A stretch of DNA of 8,371 nt, taken from NCBI GenBank assembly GCA_015491705.1, contig WFVK01000223.1, positions 1 to 8,371 on the forward strand, in the 5' to 3' direction. How positions within the stretch are numbered: the stretch's first letter is position 1; each line of letters starts with the position of its first letter. Positions 1-7,014 of the stretch are shown piece after piece. The translations under genes were made by a program, and so were the position numbers. The DNA comes from Nitrospirota bacterium. Its GTDB lineage: Bacteria > Nitrospirota > Thermodesulfovibrionia > UBA6902. The notes under the pieces are model-generated. The model did no database searches, was not told where the DNA came from, and saw nothing but the letters and a program-made list of their open reading frames with translations.

Positions 1-67
1 GAATATTTCCTCAAGGAATCGCAGATAAAGCTTTTCCGCCGGGCTCTCCGGCATGCGGGTGATGGTG
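1..67. repeat. Left copy of an inverted duplication (partner 8136-8202)
   Basis: Positions 1-49 are the reverse complement of 8154-8202 with one mismatch (A14 against C8189), and weaker similarity (13 of 18) continues through position 67. It ends exactly where the TTATGCAAC terminus begins at 68, so 1-67 looks like the interior of a larger repeat whose other end lies left of the window. It contains a short hairpin, TTCCT/AGGAA at 7-18. It also contains a core CCGCCGGGCTCTCC (36-49) that resembles CCGCAGGCTCTCC at 7048-7060. Confidence 0.85.
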
Positions 68-120
68 TTATGCAACTGTAAGGCAAACAGGCAAGCGGAG
101 CCCCCCGGCGGGATTTTCAT
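1..120 (-). CDS. Possible 5' end of a downstream gene, cut by the window edge
   Basis: An open frame starts with ATG at 120, overlapping the stop of the GlcF-like gene in an ATGA arrangement, and stays open for 40 codons to the window edge. The visible product has a hydrophobic start (residues ACLFAL) and then a charged stretch reading MPESPAEKLYLRF. No Shine-Dalgarno sequence precedes ATG 120 or the later in-frame ATG at 54. The frame also runs straight through the repeat terminus at 68-83 and the inverted-repeat segment at 1-67, which are intergenic elsewhere in the window. It may therefore be chance reading through a repeat rather than a gene. I do not recognise a family. Confidence 0.22.
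   Translation of the reverse strand, partial: MKIPPGGSACLFALQLHNTITRMPESPAEKLYLRFLEEIF
68..83 (-). repeat. Repeat terminus, copy A
   Basis: The plus strand reads TTATGCAACTGTAAGG, the reverse complement of copy B at 3616-3631 apart from one base. It lies 34 bases past the stop codon of the GlcF-like gene and directly abuts the inverted duplication at 1-67. No partner terminus is visible, as it would fall outside the window. Confidence 0.75.
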
Positions 121-1301
121 GCAGTATGCACTGCCTCGTCGATCACCTCGATTATATGCTTCACCTCAAATTGTCCACCGCACTCTGCCTTCAGATTCTC
201 CATGTGCATTATGCACCCCGGACAGGATGTGACGACTACATCAGCGGATGTATCCAGGATGTTTTCCATCTTTTTTCTCCCGATACTCATTGAGATGTCC
301 CTGAAATGCAGGCTGAAAAATCCTGCAAAACCGCAGCATTCATCGGCATGCCTCATTTCAGTAAATTCAACGCCCCTGATGCCCCTGAGAATCCGCCTCG
401 GCTCCTCCCTGACACCGAGCCCGAAACTGAGGTGGCATGGGTCATGGTATGTCACCCTGGCGGGGCGGATCTCAAGGCCCGAAGCAATCCCGGAACCGGC
501 AAGAAATTCACTGACATCCATTAAATTCGCAATGGTATCCCCTGCAAGAACCGGATACTGCCGCCTTATAACCATCGTACACGTCGGACACAGGCTGATT
601 ACGGCCTCGGCCCGAACCCTGTTGAAGTGCTCGATATTCCTCCGTGCAAGGTCTGCCGCCTCCCTCTGCAGGCCGAATGCCCTGAAGGGCGCGCCGCAGC
701 AGGATTCGCCCCTGAATACGACAACTTCATATCCCTTCGAGACCAGAACAGCGGACAGGGCGTTTCCGATGTCCGGATAAAAATAGTTGACGCTGCACCC
801 CGCAAACACGGCCACCCTGCCCGTCCGTTTTATATTTTTATAGACCTGTATGCTGTCCTTGAATGGTTTTGATGTCACTTCCGGCATATATCCGGCCATT
901 CCCGCCTTATGAAGGGGGCTGTAAAGGAACCTGCGGTATGCCCTCAACAGGGAAAAGGCCATATCCGGTCTTGATAGGGAACGCTTCAACGCCGCCCTCA
1001 GTAAGCGGCCTCTTTTGTAGGAGCGCCTGAGCGCGGCCCTGCCCTGATACATCACCTCCGGGATATCGATCCCAAGGGGGCACAGGCCCTTGCATGCCCC
1101 GCAGAGCATGCAACTGAATATCTTTTCCGCAAGGTTCCTGCCCGGGGCAAGACGCTTTGTGCCGAGTTCACCTATCAGGGCGACCCTGCCCCTGGCCCCC
1201 ATGGTCTCATTGGATGTGGTCATATAGGTAGGGCATAAGGCCTTGCACGCTCCGCAACGCACGCATTTTGAGGCCTCCCTATAAAGAGATGTGTTGTCCA
1301 T
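117..1301 (-). CDS. GlcF-like (Fe-S)-binding protein, two CCG domains
   Basis: This 394-residue protein belongs to the COG0247 group of GlcF, LldE and heterodisulfide-reductase-like electron carriers. Two ferredoxin-type motifs bind [4Fe-4S] clusters: C13, C16, C19, C23 and C64, C67, C70, C74. Two cysteine-rich (CCG) domains follow. In the first, C169, C201-C202 and C238-x2-C241 are visible; in the second, C289, C322-C323 and C360-x2-C363. There is no signal peptide or membrane segment, so it is probably cytoplasmic. In the family it passes electrons from a flavin 2-hydroxyacid dehydrogenase (GlcD type), but no GlcD is in the window, so the substrate is not settled. The ATG at 1301 lies six bases after the larE stop, with only a weak GGA upstream, so translation is probably coupled. 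Other possibilities are an HdrD-like subunit or an anaerobic dehydrogenase partner. Confidence 0.9.
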   Translation of the reverse strand: MDNTSLYREASKCVRCGACKALCPTYMTTSNETMGARGRVALIGELGTKRLAPGRNLAEKIFSCMLCGACKGLCPLGIDIPEVMYQGRAALRRSYKRGRLLRAALKRSLSRPDMAFSLLRAYRRFLYSPLHKAGMAGYMPEVTSKPFKDSIQVYKNIKRTGRVAVFAGCSVNYFYPDIGNALSAVLVSKGYEVVVFRGESCCGAPFRAFGLQREAADLARRNIEHFNRVRAEAVISLCPTCTMVIRRQYPVLAGDTIANLMDVSEFLAGSGIASGLEIRPARVTYHDPCHLSFGLGVREEPRRILRGIRGVEFTEMRHADECCGFAGFFSLHFRDISMSIGRKKMENILDTSADVVVTSCPGCIMHMENLKAECGGQFEVKHIIEVIDEAVHTA

Positions 1302-1307
1302 CAGGCA

Positions 1308-2114
1308 TTATTCCAGCACCTCGTTTGCGCTTCCGCTTCTGAAACCCTGGAGGTCAAGGGTGATATACCTGAAGCCGAGAGACCTGAGAAAATCCGTTAT
1401 CTCCTTCCTGGCCGGGTCACTCATCAATTCCGGGAACTCTTCAGGATGCGCCTCTATCCTTACCAGACCGGAATGGCTCCTTACACGGAACTCCCTTATG
1501 CCGAATTTCTTTATGAACGCCTCGGCCCTGCCCACCCTCTCAAGCCCTTCAGGGGTGATCTTCTGCCCGTACGGGAAACGTGAGGAAAGGCAGGGCGTTG
1601 CAGGTTTGTCCCATGTCGGAAGCCCGAGGGAGCGGGACAGTTCCCTGATCTCATGCTTGCTCAGGCCTGCATCAAGCAGGGGGCTCCTGACACCGGCTTC
1701 CGCGGCGGCGCGCCTGCCGGGACGCCTGTCCGCGGCATCATCCGCATTGGTCCCGTCAAGGATATAATGAATATCCTCTGCGGAGGCTATCTCTTTAAGC
1801 CGGCTGAAGAGTTCCTTTTTGCAGTAGTAACATCTGTCGGGAGGATTATCCGTATAGTTTCTGTCGTCAAGCTCCCGCGTATTTACTATCCTGTGGCTTA
1901 TGCCAAGGGAATCCGCCATCTTCACGGCAAAAGACAATTCTTCTTCCGGAAGGCTGCCGGACCTGCCGGTCACTGCAACGATCCCGCTGAGACCGGACAT
2001 AGCGGCGGCCTTCAAAAGGAATGTGCTGTCAACGCCGCCCGAGAAGGCGATAACGACCCTGTCCATCTGTTTCAGCCCTTGCCTGAGCCTGCTGAATTTG
2101 TCCTCTGGCGTCAT
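1308..2114 (-). CDS. larE: LarE, ATP-dependent sacrificial sulfur transferase
   Basis: LarE adds sulfur to the pyridinium dicarboxylate intermediate of the nickel-pincer nucleotide cofactor of lactate racemase and relatives. Numbered from a possible TTG start at 2123, the adenylating PP-loop SGGVDS is at residues 28-33, a CYYC motif at 98-101, and the conserved PCLSSR at 177-182. C178 is the position of the cysteine that gives up its sulfur in the Lactiplantibacillus enzyme. About 270 residues is normal for the family. Two starts are possible: TTG 2123, whose codon overlaps the rng stop, or ATG 2114, eight bases... further in. I prefer ATG 2114 because it begins just before the conserved region and neither has a clear ribosome binding site. 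It sits between rng and the GlcF-like gene, probably co-transcribed with both. No larB or larC is in the window. Confidence 0.93.
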   Translation of the reverse strand: MTPEDKFSRLRQGLKQMDRVVIAFSGGVDSTFLLKAAAMSGLSGIVAVTGRSGSLPEEELSFAVKMADSLGISHRIVNTRELDDRNYTDNPPDRCYYCKKELFSRLKEIASAEDIHYILDGTNADDAADRRPGRRAAAEAGVRSPLLDAGLSKHEIRELSRSLGLPTWDKPATPCLSSRFPYGQKITPEGLERVGRAEAFIKKFGIREFRVRSHSGLVRIEAHPEEFPELMSDPARKEITDFLRSLGFRYITLDLQGFRSGSANEVLE

Positions 2115-2119
2115 GATTG

Positions 2120-3601
2120 TCAAAGGGTGGCTACTTCGTAGTATTCCTGGTGAAAACTCTTGTCCGCCTTCACTATGATCTTGAAACCGTTTTCCCTTTC
2201 GATCGCCTCGATACCCTCGCGTTCATCGTCATAGATCAGGTCCGCCACCTGTGAATTGGCGGTAATCATTATCTTGCAGTTTTTCTTTGTCTGTGCGATC
2301 CTTCTTAACTCCATGAAAATCTCATAGCACACTGTTGCAGGCGATTTTACAAAACCCTTGCCGTCACAGTAAGGACACGGCTCGCACAAGACCCTCTCGA
2401 GGCTTTCCCTCACCCGCTTTCTCGTCATCTGTATGAGGCCGAGTTCGGAGACCTCCAGTATCGTGCATTTAGCCCTGTCCTTGCTCATCGCCTCCTGGAA
2501 CACTGAGAACAGCTTCTGCCTGTTTTCTTCTTTTTCCATGTCTATAAAGTCAATTATGATAATGCCGCCGAGATTCCTGAGCCTTATCTGGTAGGCGATT
2601 TCCTTGACGGCTTCCATGTTGGTCTTGAATATCGTGTCCTCAAGAGAGGCCTTGCCCACAAACTTGCCTGTATTGACGTCTATTGATGTCAGGGCCTCTG
2701 TCTGATCTATAATGATGTTTCCTCCGGACTTGAGCCACACACGCTTGCCGAGGGCCTTGGGTATCTCCAGTTCAATGCCGTAAGCGTCAAAGATCGGCTC
2801 AGTCCCCTCGTAAAATTCTATTTTCGAGGACAGCTTCGGGAAGTATGTATTAACAAACTCCACGAGCTTGTTGTATTCCTGTCTTGAATCTATTATGAGT
2901 TTTTCAATTTCGTGGCTCAGGAGGTCACGGACACTTCTCAGCGCAATGTCAAGGTCGCTGTAAAGCAGGTGCGGTGCATGCACCCTTTCCTTTTTTTTCT
3001 GTATGTTGTCCCACAGCAGCATCAGGTAATCGATGTCTTTTTTCAGGTCCTCTTCGGTGCATCCCTCGCTCGCCGTCCTGATAATAAAGCCGAAGTTCCT
3101 GGGCTTGAGTTCACTTATAAGATCCTTGAGTCTCGCCCGCTCGCCTTCATCAAGTATCTTTCTTGATACGCCGATATGCTCGACCCCCGGCATCAGCACA
3201 AGGTACCTCCCCGGAAGGGTGATATACGAGGTCACCCTCGCCCCCTTGGAGCCTATCGAGTCCTTTGAGACCTGGACGAAGACATCCTCACCTTCCTGAA
3301 GCATATCCTCGATCGGAAGATTAATGGGCACGCTCTCTTCAAGGTCTTCGCCGAAAATAGAGTAGTCAAATCCGGACAGCACATCCGCCGCATGCAGGAA
3401 GGCCGCCTTTTCAAGGCCTATATCGACAAATGCGGACTGCATCCCCGGAAGTATCTTGACAACCTTGCCCTTGTAGACATTGCCCACGAGACTGGTGTCC
3501 TTTTTCCTCTCTATATACAGCTCGGACAGTTGGGTGTTGCTCTCAAGCAGGGCCACCCGTGTCTGTTCGGGCGTCACATTAATGATGATTTTTCCCGCCA
3601 A
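2120..3601 (-). CDS. rng: Ribonuclease G (Rne/Rng family)
   Basis: A 493-residue single-strand endoribonuclease, the length of RNase G rather than of RNase E with its long tail. The N terminus (KIIINVTPEQTRVALLE) is typical of the family, and an S1 RNA-binding domain follows at about residues 38-125. The catalytic metal-binding aspartates are recognisable as D308 in SIDVNTG and D351 in IIIIDFIDME. The zinc-link cysteines are C409 and C412 in CPYCDGKG. The start is a TTG at 3601, supported by AAGGA seven bases upstream and by the family N terminus. It acts in rRNA 5'-end maturation and mRNA decay. Its stop overlaps the possible TTG start of larE. It follows the radical SAM fusion, a neighbour it often has in other genomes, but the frequently linked rplU/rpmA genes are not here. 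Confidence 0.96.
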   Translation of the reverse strand: MAGKIIINVTPEQTRVALLESNTQLSELYIERKKDTSLVGNVYKGKVVKILPGMQSAFVDIGLEKAAFLHAADVLSGFDYSIFGEDLEESVPINLPIEDMLQEGEDVFVQVSKDSIGSKGARVTSYITLPGRYLVLMPGVEHIGVSRKILDEGERARLKDLISELKPRNFGFIIRTASEGCTEEDLKKDIDYLMLLWDNIQKKKERVHAPHLLYSDLDIALRSVRDLLSHEIEKLIIDSRQEYNKLVEFVNTYFPKLSSKIEFYEGTEPIFDAYGIELEIPKALGKRVWLKSGGNIIIDQTEALTSIDVNTGKFVGKASLEDTIFKTNMEAVKEIAYQIRLRNLGGIIIIDFIDMEKEENRQKLFSVFQEAMSKDRAKCTILEVSELGLIQMTRKRVRESLERVLCEPCPYCDGKGFVKSPATVCYEIFMELRRIAQTKKNCKIMITANSQVADLIYDDEREGIEAIERENGFKIIVKADKSFHQEYYEVATL

Positions 3602-3615
3602 TGCCTCTTCCTTTA
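3601..3615 (-). promoter_or_regulatory. Ribosome binding site fixing the rng TTG start
   Basis: The minus strand reads AAGGAAGAGGCA directly before TTG. The AAGGA lies seven bases from the start codon, normal Shine-Dalgarno spacing. No in-frame ATG is better placed, so this decides the rare TTG start. Confidence 0.65.
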
Positions 3616-3666
3616 CCTTACAGTTGCATTAAAATATCGCTCCCGCCCTTTTATGCAACGTTAATG
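3616..3666. repeat. Palindromic element B-C in the rng leader
   Basis: Copy B, CCTTACAGTTGCATTA (3616-3631), and copy C, TTATGCAACGTTAATG (3651-3666), face each other across a GC-rich middle. The inner arms TTGCATTAAAA (3624-3634) and TTTTATGCAA (3649-3658) pair over ten bases with one bulged T. It fills most of the gap between the radical SAM stop and the rng start, so it would be transcribed as a stem-loop in the rng leader. There is no T-run typical of an intrinsic terminator. Confidence 0.75.
3631..3658 (-). promoter_or_regulatory. Candidate sigma-70 promoter for rng inside the palindrome
   Basis: On the minus strand TTGCAT (3658-3653) and TATTTT (3636-3631) are separated by 16 bases, close to a -35/-10 pair, and lie about 30 bases upstream of the TTG start. 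The -35-like box is part of repeat copy C, and other copies have no matching -10, so this could be coincidence. Confidence 0.3.
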
Positions 3667-3677
3667 TTTTAATACTA

Positions 3678-6092
3678 TTATACCCAAAGCCCCACTCTTT
3701 TGATTGATGCCGACTGTATCTCTTCCTCATCCGCCTGAAGCATCTCCCTTAATACCTCCTGCAGCCTCGCCTTTACACTGCCGGTGTCAACGAGCACAAG
3801 CCGCAGCGTATCGCCCCCGGTTTCGGCCTTTTCCACGAGGGGCCTTATGTCCACGGTCTTCCTGTTATCCCTGTATACCGGCCAGCTTTGCCTGTCCATA
3901 AAAGAATCAATGTGTTTCCGCCATGCACTGTCAATCCTTATTTCATACTCATAACGTGAAAAGATATTATTCAGTGCCTTTTCATTCATGCCGATCAGGG
4001 CCGCACTGAGAATCTCAAGCCCGTCGGGAAGCCTGCTGTTTAGCATGCCTATAAAGTCCGCCGGTTTCAGCGGAGCCGACAGGTCTATGTCGAAAAACTC
4101 GTTCAGCCCTTCAACGCCCACCGGAAGCGCAGGCCCGAAGGATATCTTCGGATGCGGATGAAACCCTGCGGAGTAGGCTACAGGGATTGAAGCCCTCCTT
4201 ACGGCCCTTAATACAGTTGTCATCAGCTCGCTGTGTGAAAGGTAGCGCATATCTCCTGTTTTGGAAAACCTGACCCTCATCCGGAGGGTTGCTGGTTGCG
4301 GGCTGCGGGCTGCCGGCCAGGACATGAAAGCCGGGGATTGCAGGTCGTGGGTTGCAGGTTTCCGCCTTACGCCGTTACACTCAAGGCCGCACGCGCGGCA
4401 GGCGGTCATGCAGTCGGAAGAGGTCTTTCCCTCCATGGCCCTCCGGTATTCGGATATCAGAAAATCTCTTGTAATTCCCGTATCAATGAAGTCCCAGGGC
4501 AGGTCTTCTCCGGCGTCGAATGAGCGCGAGGCATACTCATGCAGATCAATGCCCGCCTTCTCCGAGGCGCGCACCCACATGTCAAAATCAAACAGCTCGG
4601 ACCATCCGTCAAAACGGCATCCAAGCCTCCAGGCCGCCTCCAGCAGCAGGGCGCCCTGCCTGTCGGCCCTTGAGAATACCGCCTCAAGCAGGCTGTGCTC
4701 AACATGCTGGCCCTTAAAATTGATGCCCCTTTTTCGGAATGCCCTCCGGATGTAATCCTGTTTTTCCCGCAGGTCCTGCAGGGGCGACTGTCCCGTCCAC
4801 TGGAAAGGGGTATGAGATTTGGGGACAAAGGCTGAAATGCCGGCATTGATATTCACCCGCCTGCCGGTTATCTCCCTGCCCTTTTTCAATGCCCTTACCG
4901 CCATGTCTATCAGACCGTTGATGTCCGCCATGGTCTCCGTGGGAAGGCCTGTCATGAAATAGAGTTTCAGATTGTGCCAGCCCTCTGAAAACAGCTGCTC
5001 AAGGGTCTCTTCGTATTCAGCATCCGTAAAGTCCTTGTTTATCACTTCCCTGAGCCTGGCGGTGCCGGCCTCGGGGGCGATTGTAAATCCCGTCTTCCGC
5101 ACACTCTTTATTTCCCTGAGCACTTCCCTGTTGATCGAACCGACCCTCAGGGACGGGAGCGAAACGGATGTGTGCGCGCCCCTGCACAGCCTGTTGAACC
5201 CCCTGACGAGAGGCAGGAGGCCGCTGTAGTCACCTGTACTGAGGGACGTGAAAGATATCTCTTCATAGCCTGTGTTCAGAATACATTTTTCAGCCAGTGA
5301 CAGGACCCTTTCGAGAGATCTTTCCCTTACCGGCCTGTAGATCATCCCCGCCTGGCAGAACCGGCACCCCTTTGCACACCCCCTCGATATCTCGACAACC
5401 GCGCGGTCGTGGACGATCGAGGTATAAGGCAGTACCGGGGCATCAGGAAAGGCGGCATTATCAAGGTCCCTGATGATTCTCCTCCTGATCCTGTGTCTGC
5501 TTACATCATGAACCGCGGGAACATAGACCCCCTCCAGCATGGAGAGGTTTTTCAGCAGGTCTTCCTTTCCGCCGCCGCCGGAAAAGACCGACAGTATCTC
5601 CTTTATGACTTCCTCTCCATCGCCGATCACAAAGGCGTCTATGAAAGGCTCCAGGGGCAGGGGATTCACGGCGCACGGGCCGCCTGCAATAACAACGGGA
5701 TAATCATCCCCCCTGTCTTCGGATTTGACAGGCATTCCCCCCAGATCAAGCATATTCAGTATGTTCGTATACGAAAGCTCATACTGGAGGGTGAATCCCA
5801 CTATGTCAAACTCCCTCAACGGCCTCCTGCCTTCAAGTGAAGAGAGGGGGATGCCGTTGCGCCTGAGATATGATTCAAAGTCCGTCCACGGCGCATAGAC
5901 CCTCTCGGCAGAAGCGTAAGGGATGCTGTTTATGATTGAATAAAGTATCCTGAGCCCGAGATGCGACATCCCGATCTCGTAAGTATCGGGGAAACAGAGG
6001 GCCACCTTTACAGCGCCCTCTTTGCGGATCGCATTGATTTCATTGTCGATATACCTGGCGGGTTTCCTGAACAGCGCAAAATTTACAGACAT
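3678..6092 (-). CDS. Radical SAM protein (TIGR03960) fused to DUF2344 (TIGR03936) domain
   Basis: An 804-residue fusion of unknown substrate. Residues about 1-220 form the N-terminal region of B12-binding-like radical SAM proteins. The [4Fe-4S]/SAM motif is C239-x3-C243-x2-C246 in the segment EISRGCAKGCRFCQAG, followed by the radical SAM barrel to about residue 460. A second cysteine cluster at C561, C565, C568, C572 matches the conserved cysteine-rich end of TIGR03960 proteins. Residues 603-804 are the radical-SAM-associated domain, starting MRVRFSKTGDMRYLSH. The same two parts are separate adjacent genes in many bacteria, commonly next to rng as here, which suggests a role in RNA or ribosome modification (inference). 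The linker, residues about 577-602, is encoded by a 7-bp tandem repeat. ATG 6092 has no Shine-Dalgarno sequence. Confidence 0.93.
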   Translation of the reverse strand: MSVNFALFRKPARYIDNEINAIRKEGAVKVALCFPDTYEIGMSHLGLRILYSIINSIPYASAERVYAPWTDFESYLRRNGIPLSSLEGRRPLREFDIVGFTLQYELSYTNILNMLDLGGMPVKSEDRGDDYPVVIAGGPCAVNPLPLEPFIDAFVIGDGEEVIKEILSVFSGGGGKEDLLKNLSMLEGVYVPAVHDVSRHRIRRRIIRDLDNAAFPDAPVLPYTSIVHDRAVVEISRGCAKGCRFCQAGMIYRPVRERSLERVLSLAEKCILNTGYEEISFTSLSTGDYSGLLPLVRGFNRLCRGAHTSVSLPSLRVGSINREVLREIKSVRKTGFTIAPEAGTARLREVINKDFTDAEYEETLEQLFSEGWHNLKLYFMTGLPTETMADINGLIDMAVRALKKGREITGRRVNINAGISAFVPKSHTPFQWTGQSPLQDLREKQDYIRRAFRKRGINFKGQHVEHSLLEAVFSRADRQGALLLEAAWRLGCRFDGWSELFDFDMWVRASEKAGIDLHEYASRSFDAGEDLPWDFIDTGITRDFLISEYRRAMEGKTSSDCMTACRACGLECNGVRRKPATHDLQSPAFMSWPAARSPQPATLRMRVRFSKTGDMRYLSHSELMTTVLRAVRRASIPVAYSAGFHPHPKISFGPALPVGVEGLNEFFDIDLSAPLKPADFIGMLNSRLPDGLEILSAALIGMNEKALNNIFSRYEYEIRIDSAWRKHIDSFMDRQSWPVYRDNRKTVDIRPLVEKAETGGDTLRLVLVDTGSVKARLQEVLREMLQADEEEIQSASIKRVGLWV
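4287..4363. repeat. Degenerate 7-bp tandem repeat inside the radical SAM fusion gene
   Basis: Eleven consecutive 7-base units fit 4287-4363 without a phase slip. The clearest are GGTTGCT (4287), GGTTGCG (4294), GGCTGCG (4301), GATTGCA (4336), GGTCGTG (4343) and GGTTGCA (4350); the units at 4322 and 4329 have decayed. Because 7 is not a multiple of 3, the protein shows no repeat, only a proline/alanine-rich linker between the radical SAM part and DUF2344. Confidence 0.75.
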
Positions 6093-6097
6093 TTTTC

Positions 6098-6127
6098 ATT
6101 ATCCCACAGCAAATTAGCGAAAAGCAA
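6098..6127 (-). promoter_or_regulatory. Candidate promoter for the radical SAM gene, possibly leaderless
   Basis: The minus strand carries TTGCTT (6127-6122), an 18-base spacer and GATAAT (6103-6098), ending five bases before ATG 6092. Transcription from it would begin at or next to the start codon, matching the absence of a ribosome binding site. Confidence 0.35.
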
Positions 6128-6132
6128 TTTGC
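6109..6132. promoter_or_regulatory. Inverted repeat upstream of the radical SAM gene
   Basis: GCAAATT (6109-6115) and AATTTGC (6126-6132) are a perfect 7-bp inverted repeat; an inner GC/GC pair extends it with one bulged A, leaving a GAAAA loop. It overlaps the candidate -35 box, so it could be an operator or an mRNA hairpin. No T-run follows on either strand. Confidence 0.4.
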
Positions 6133-6174
6133 CCTTGGTCCGCGACCAGCATTACTCCCTCTGTTTATGGAATA

Positions 6175-6357
6175 TCAGGATTGCCGGGGTTTCGGGGACT
6201 TAAACTTCAGGCAGCGTATGCCCGATGACCGGTAGACAACGGTTGAAGGCATTTGCCTGGATTTGAAATTCATCGCCCTGCATCCCCGCGGGAATCTCTC
6301 ATCCCAGGTAACATAAAAATGGATGCATTTAAAGCAACTGATCTTTTCCTTTTTCAT
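6175..6357 (-). CDS. Small four-cysteine protein of unknown function
   Basis: A 60-residue basic protein with C8-x2-C11 in SCFKCIHFYVTWD, C26 in PRGCRAM and C49 in GIRCLKF. The even spread of four cysteines suggests a single zinc or Fe-S site. I recall homologues of this length and pattern (CxxCxHFYVTWD, then GCxAM, then SGxxCxxF) that databases often label uracil-DNA glycosylase. It is far too short for that enzyme and lacks its motifs, so the name should not be used. ATG 6357 is the only start, because an in-frame stop lies seven codons upstream; a TAAGG sits close before it. It follows the NUDIX gene across a 65-base gap filled by a palindromic repeat. Confidence 0.8.
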   Translation of the reverse strand: MKKEKISCFKCIHFYVTWDERFPRGCRAMNFKSRQMPSTVVYRSSGIRCLKFKSPKPRQS

Positions 6358-6373
6358 TGCCTTACGGACAGCG

Positions 6374-6422
6374 CCTTACAAATGCACGGAGCCATGGCCC
6401 ACCCCTTTATGCAACATCAAGG
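6374..6422. repeat. Palindromic element D'-D between NUDIX and the small gene
   Basis: TTATGCAACATCAAGG (6407-6422, copy D) directly adjoins the NUDIX stop codon. A partial inverted copy, CCTTACAAATGCAC (6374-6387), lies 33 bases away start to start, nearly the same layout as element B-C (35 bases). The middle holds the palindrome GCCATGGC (6391-6398). Confidence 0.65.
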
Positions 6423-6884
6423 TTAAGAATACCCGATAACCTCAGTCAGCCTGTCCAGGAAACCGGCCTGTCCTTTTAACAGCTTCTTCCTGGCTTCTTT
6501 CAGTTCAAACCATTGTGCCCTGTCTATTTCCGGATATTCCCTGAATCTTCCGGAATGTCTGGGCCACTCAAGCCTGAATGTATTGCTGACGACCTTTGTT
6601 TCATCTATATCCTTCTGAAGTGCCCATGCGTGTATTGTTTTTCCGCTTGGCTGCTTCAACTGTCCCAATTCGATAAATTCACCGTCCACATCAAAGCCGG
6701 TCTCTTCTTTAAATTCTCTCCTGGCGGCATCGAGAGGGTCTTCCTCTGTAAACACACCCTTGGGTATGGACCATGCGCCGGCATCCTTCCCTGCCCAGAA
6801 AGGCCCCCCCGGATGAACAAGCAGCACTTCCAGCTTATTGTCCCTGAATCTGAACAGCAAAATGCCGGCACTCTGCACACCCAT
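6423..6884 (-). CDS. NUDIX hydrolase (COG4119-like)
   Basis: A 153-residue NUDIX protein, which hydrolyses a nucleoside diphosphate linked to some other group, with divalent metal. The start QSAGILLFRFRDNKLEVLLVHPGGPFW is the signature of the COG4119 group of predicted NTP pyrophosphohydrolases. The Nudix box spans residues 43-64, with the metal-binding R56-E57-F-K-E60-E61 core and G63 intact. Its first half (GVFTEEDP) is one residue shorter than the standard G-x5-E spacing. The rest of the fold ends with a WPRHSGRFREYPEID segment and WFELKEA, usual for this group. ATG 6884 is backed by AGAGG about nine bases upstream. The true substrate cannot be told from sequence. It may be co-transcribed with the small gene downstream. 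Confidence 0.93.
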   Translation of the reverse strand: MGVQSAGILLFRFRDNKLEVLLVHPGGPFWAGKDAGAWSIPKGVFTEEDPLDAARREFKEETGFDVDGEFIELGQLKQPSGKTIHAWALQKDIDETKVVSNTFRLEWPRHSGRFREYPEIDRAQWFELKEARKKLLKGQAGFLDRLTEVIGYS

Positions 6885-7014
6885 CGGTTTTATCCTCTTG
6901 TTACGTCTTAAGATAATTCTAACACAGGCCCGTCAGTGGCTCCAGGTGACTGTGCCGGGTATAAAAAACCGGCGGAGGGAGGGTATTCCATTGCCTTATA
7001 ACCATTGGACACTG

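Noticed and set aside
121..134. Small palindrome GCAGTATGCACTGC at the 3' end of the GlcF-like gene
   Set aside because: It lies within the last codons, has only a 5-bp stem and no T-run, so it is not supported as a terminator or operator.
202..780. Long plus-strand open frame opposite the GlcF-like gene (also 1653-2141, 5409-5840 and similar)
   Set aside because: These lie wholly opposite genes with clear family motifs and their products have no recognisable domain, so they are antisense shadows.
3616..3666. Element B-C as an intrinsic terminator of the radical SAM gene
   Set aside because: The pairing arms are AT-rich and no T-run follows the stem in the direction of transcription.
6038..6099. 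Short upstream frame on the minus strand (ATG at 6099, 19 codons) overlapping the radical SAM start
   Set aside because: It has no ribosome binding site and no family. Its ATG follows directly on the candidate -10 box, so it is probably chance, although a leader peptide cannot be excluded.
6175..6357. Uracil-DNA glycosylase for the 60-residue protein
   Set aside because: It is several times too short and none of the glycosylase active-site motifs is visible.
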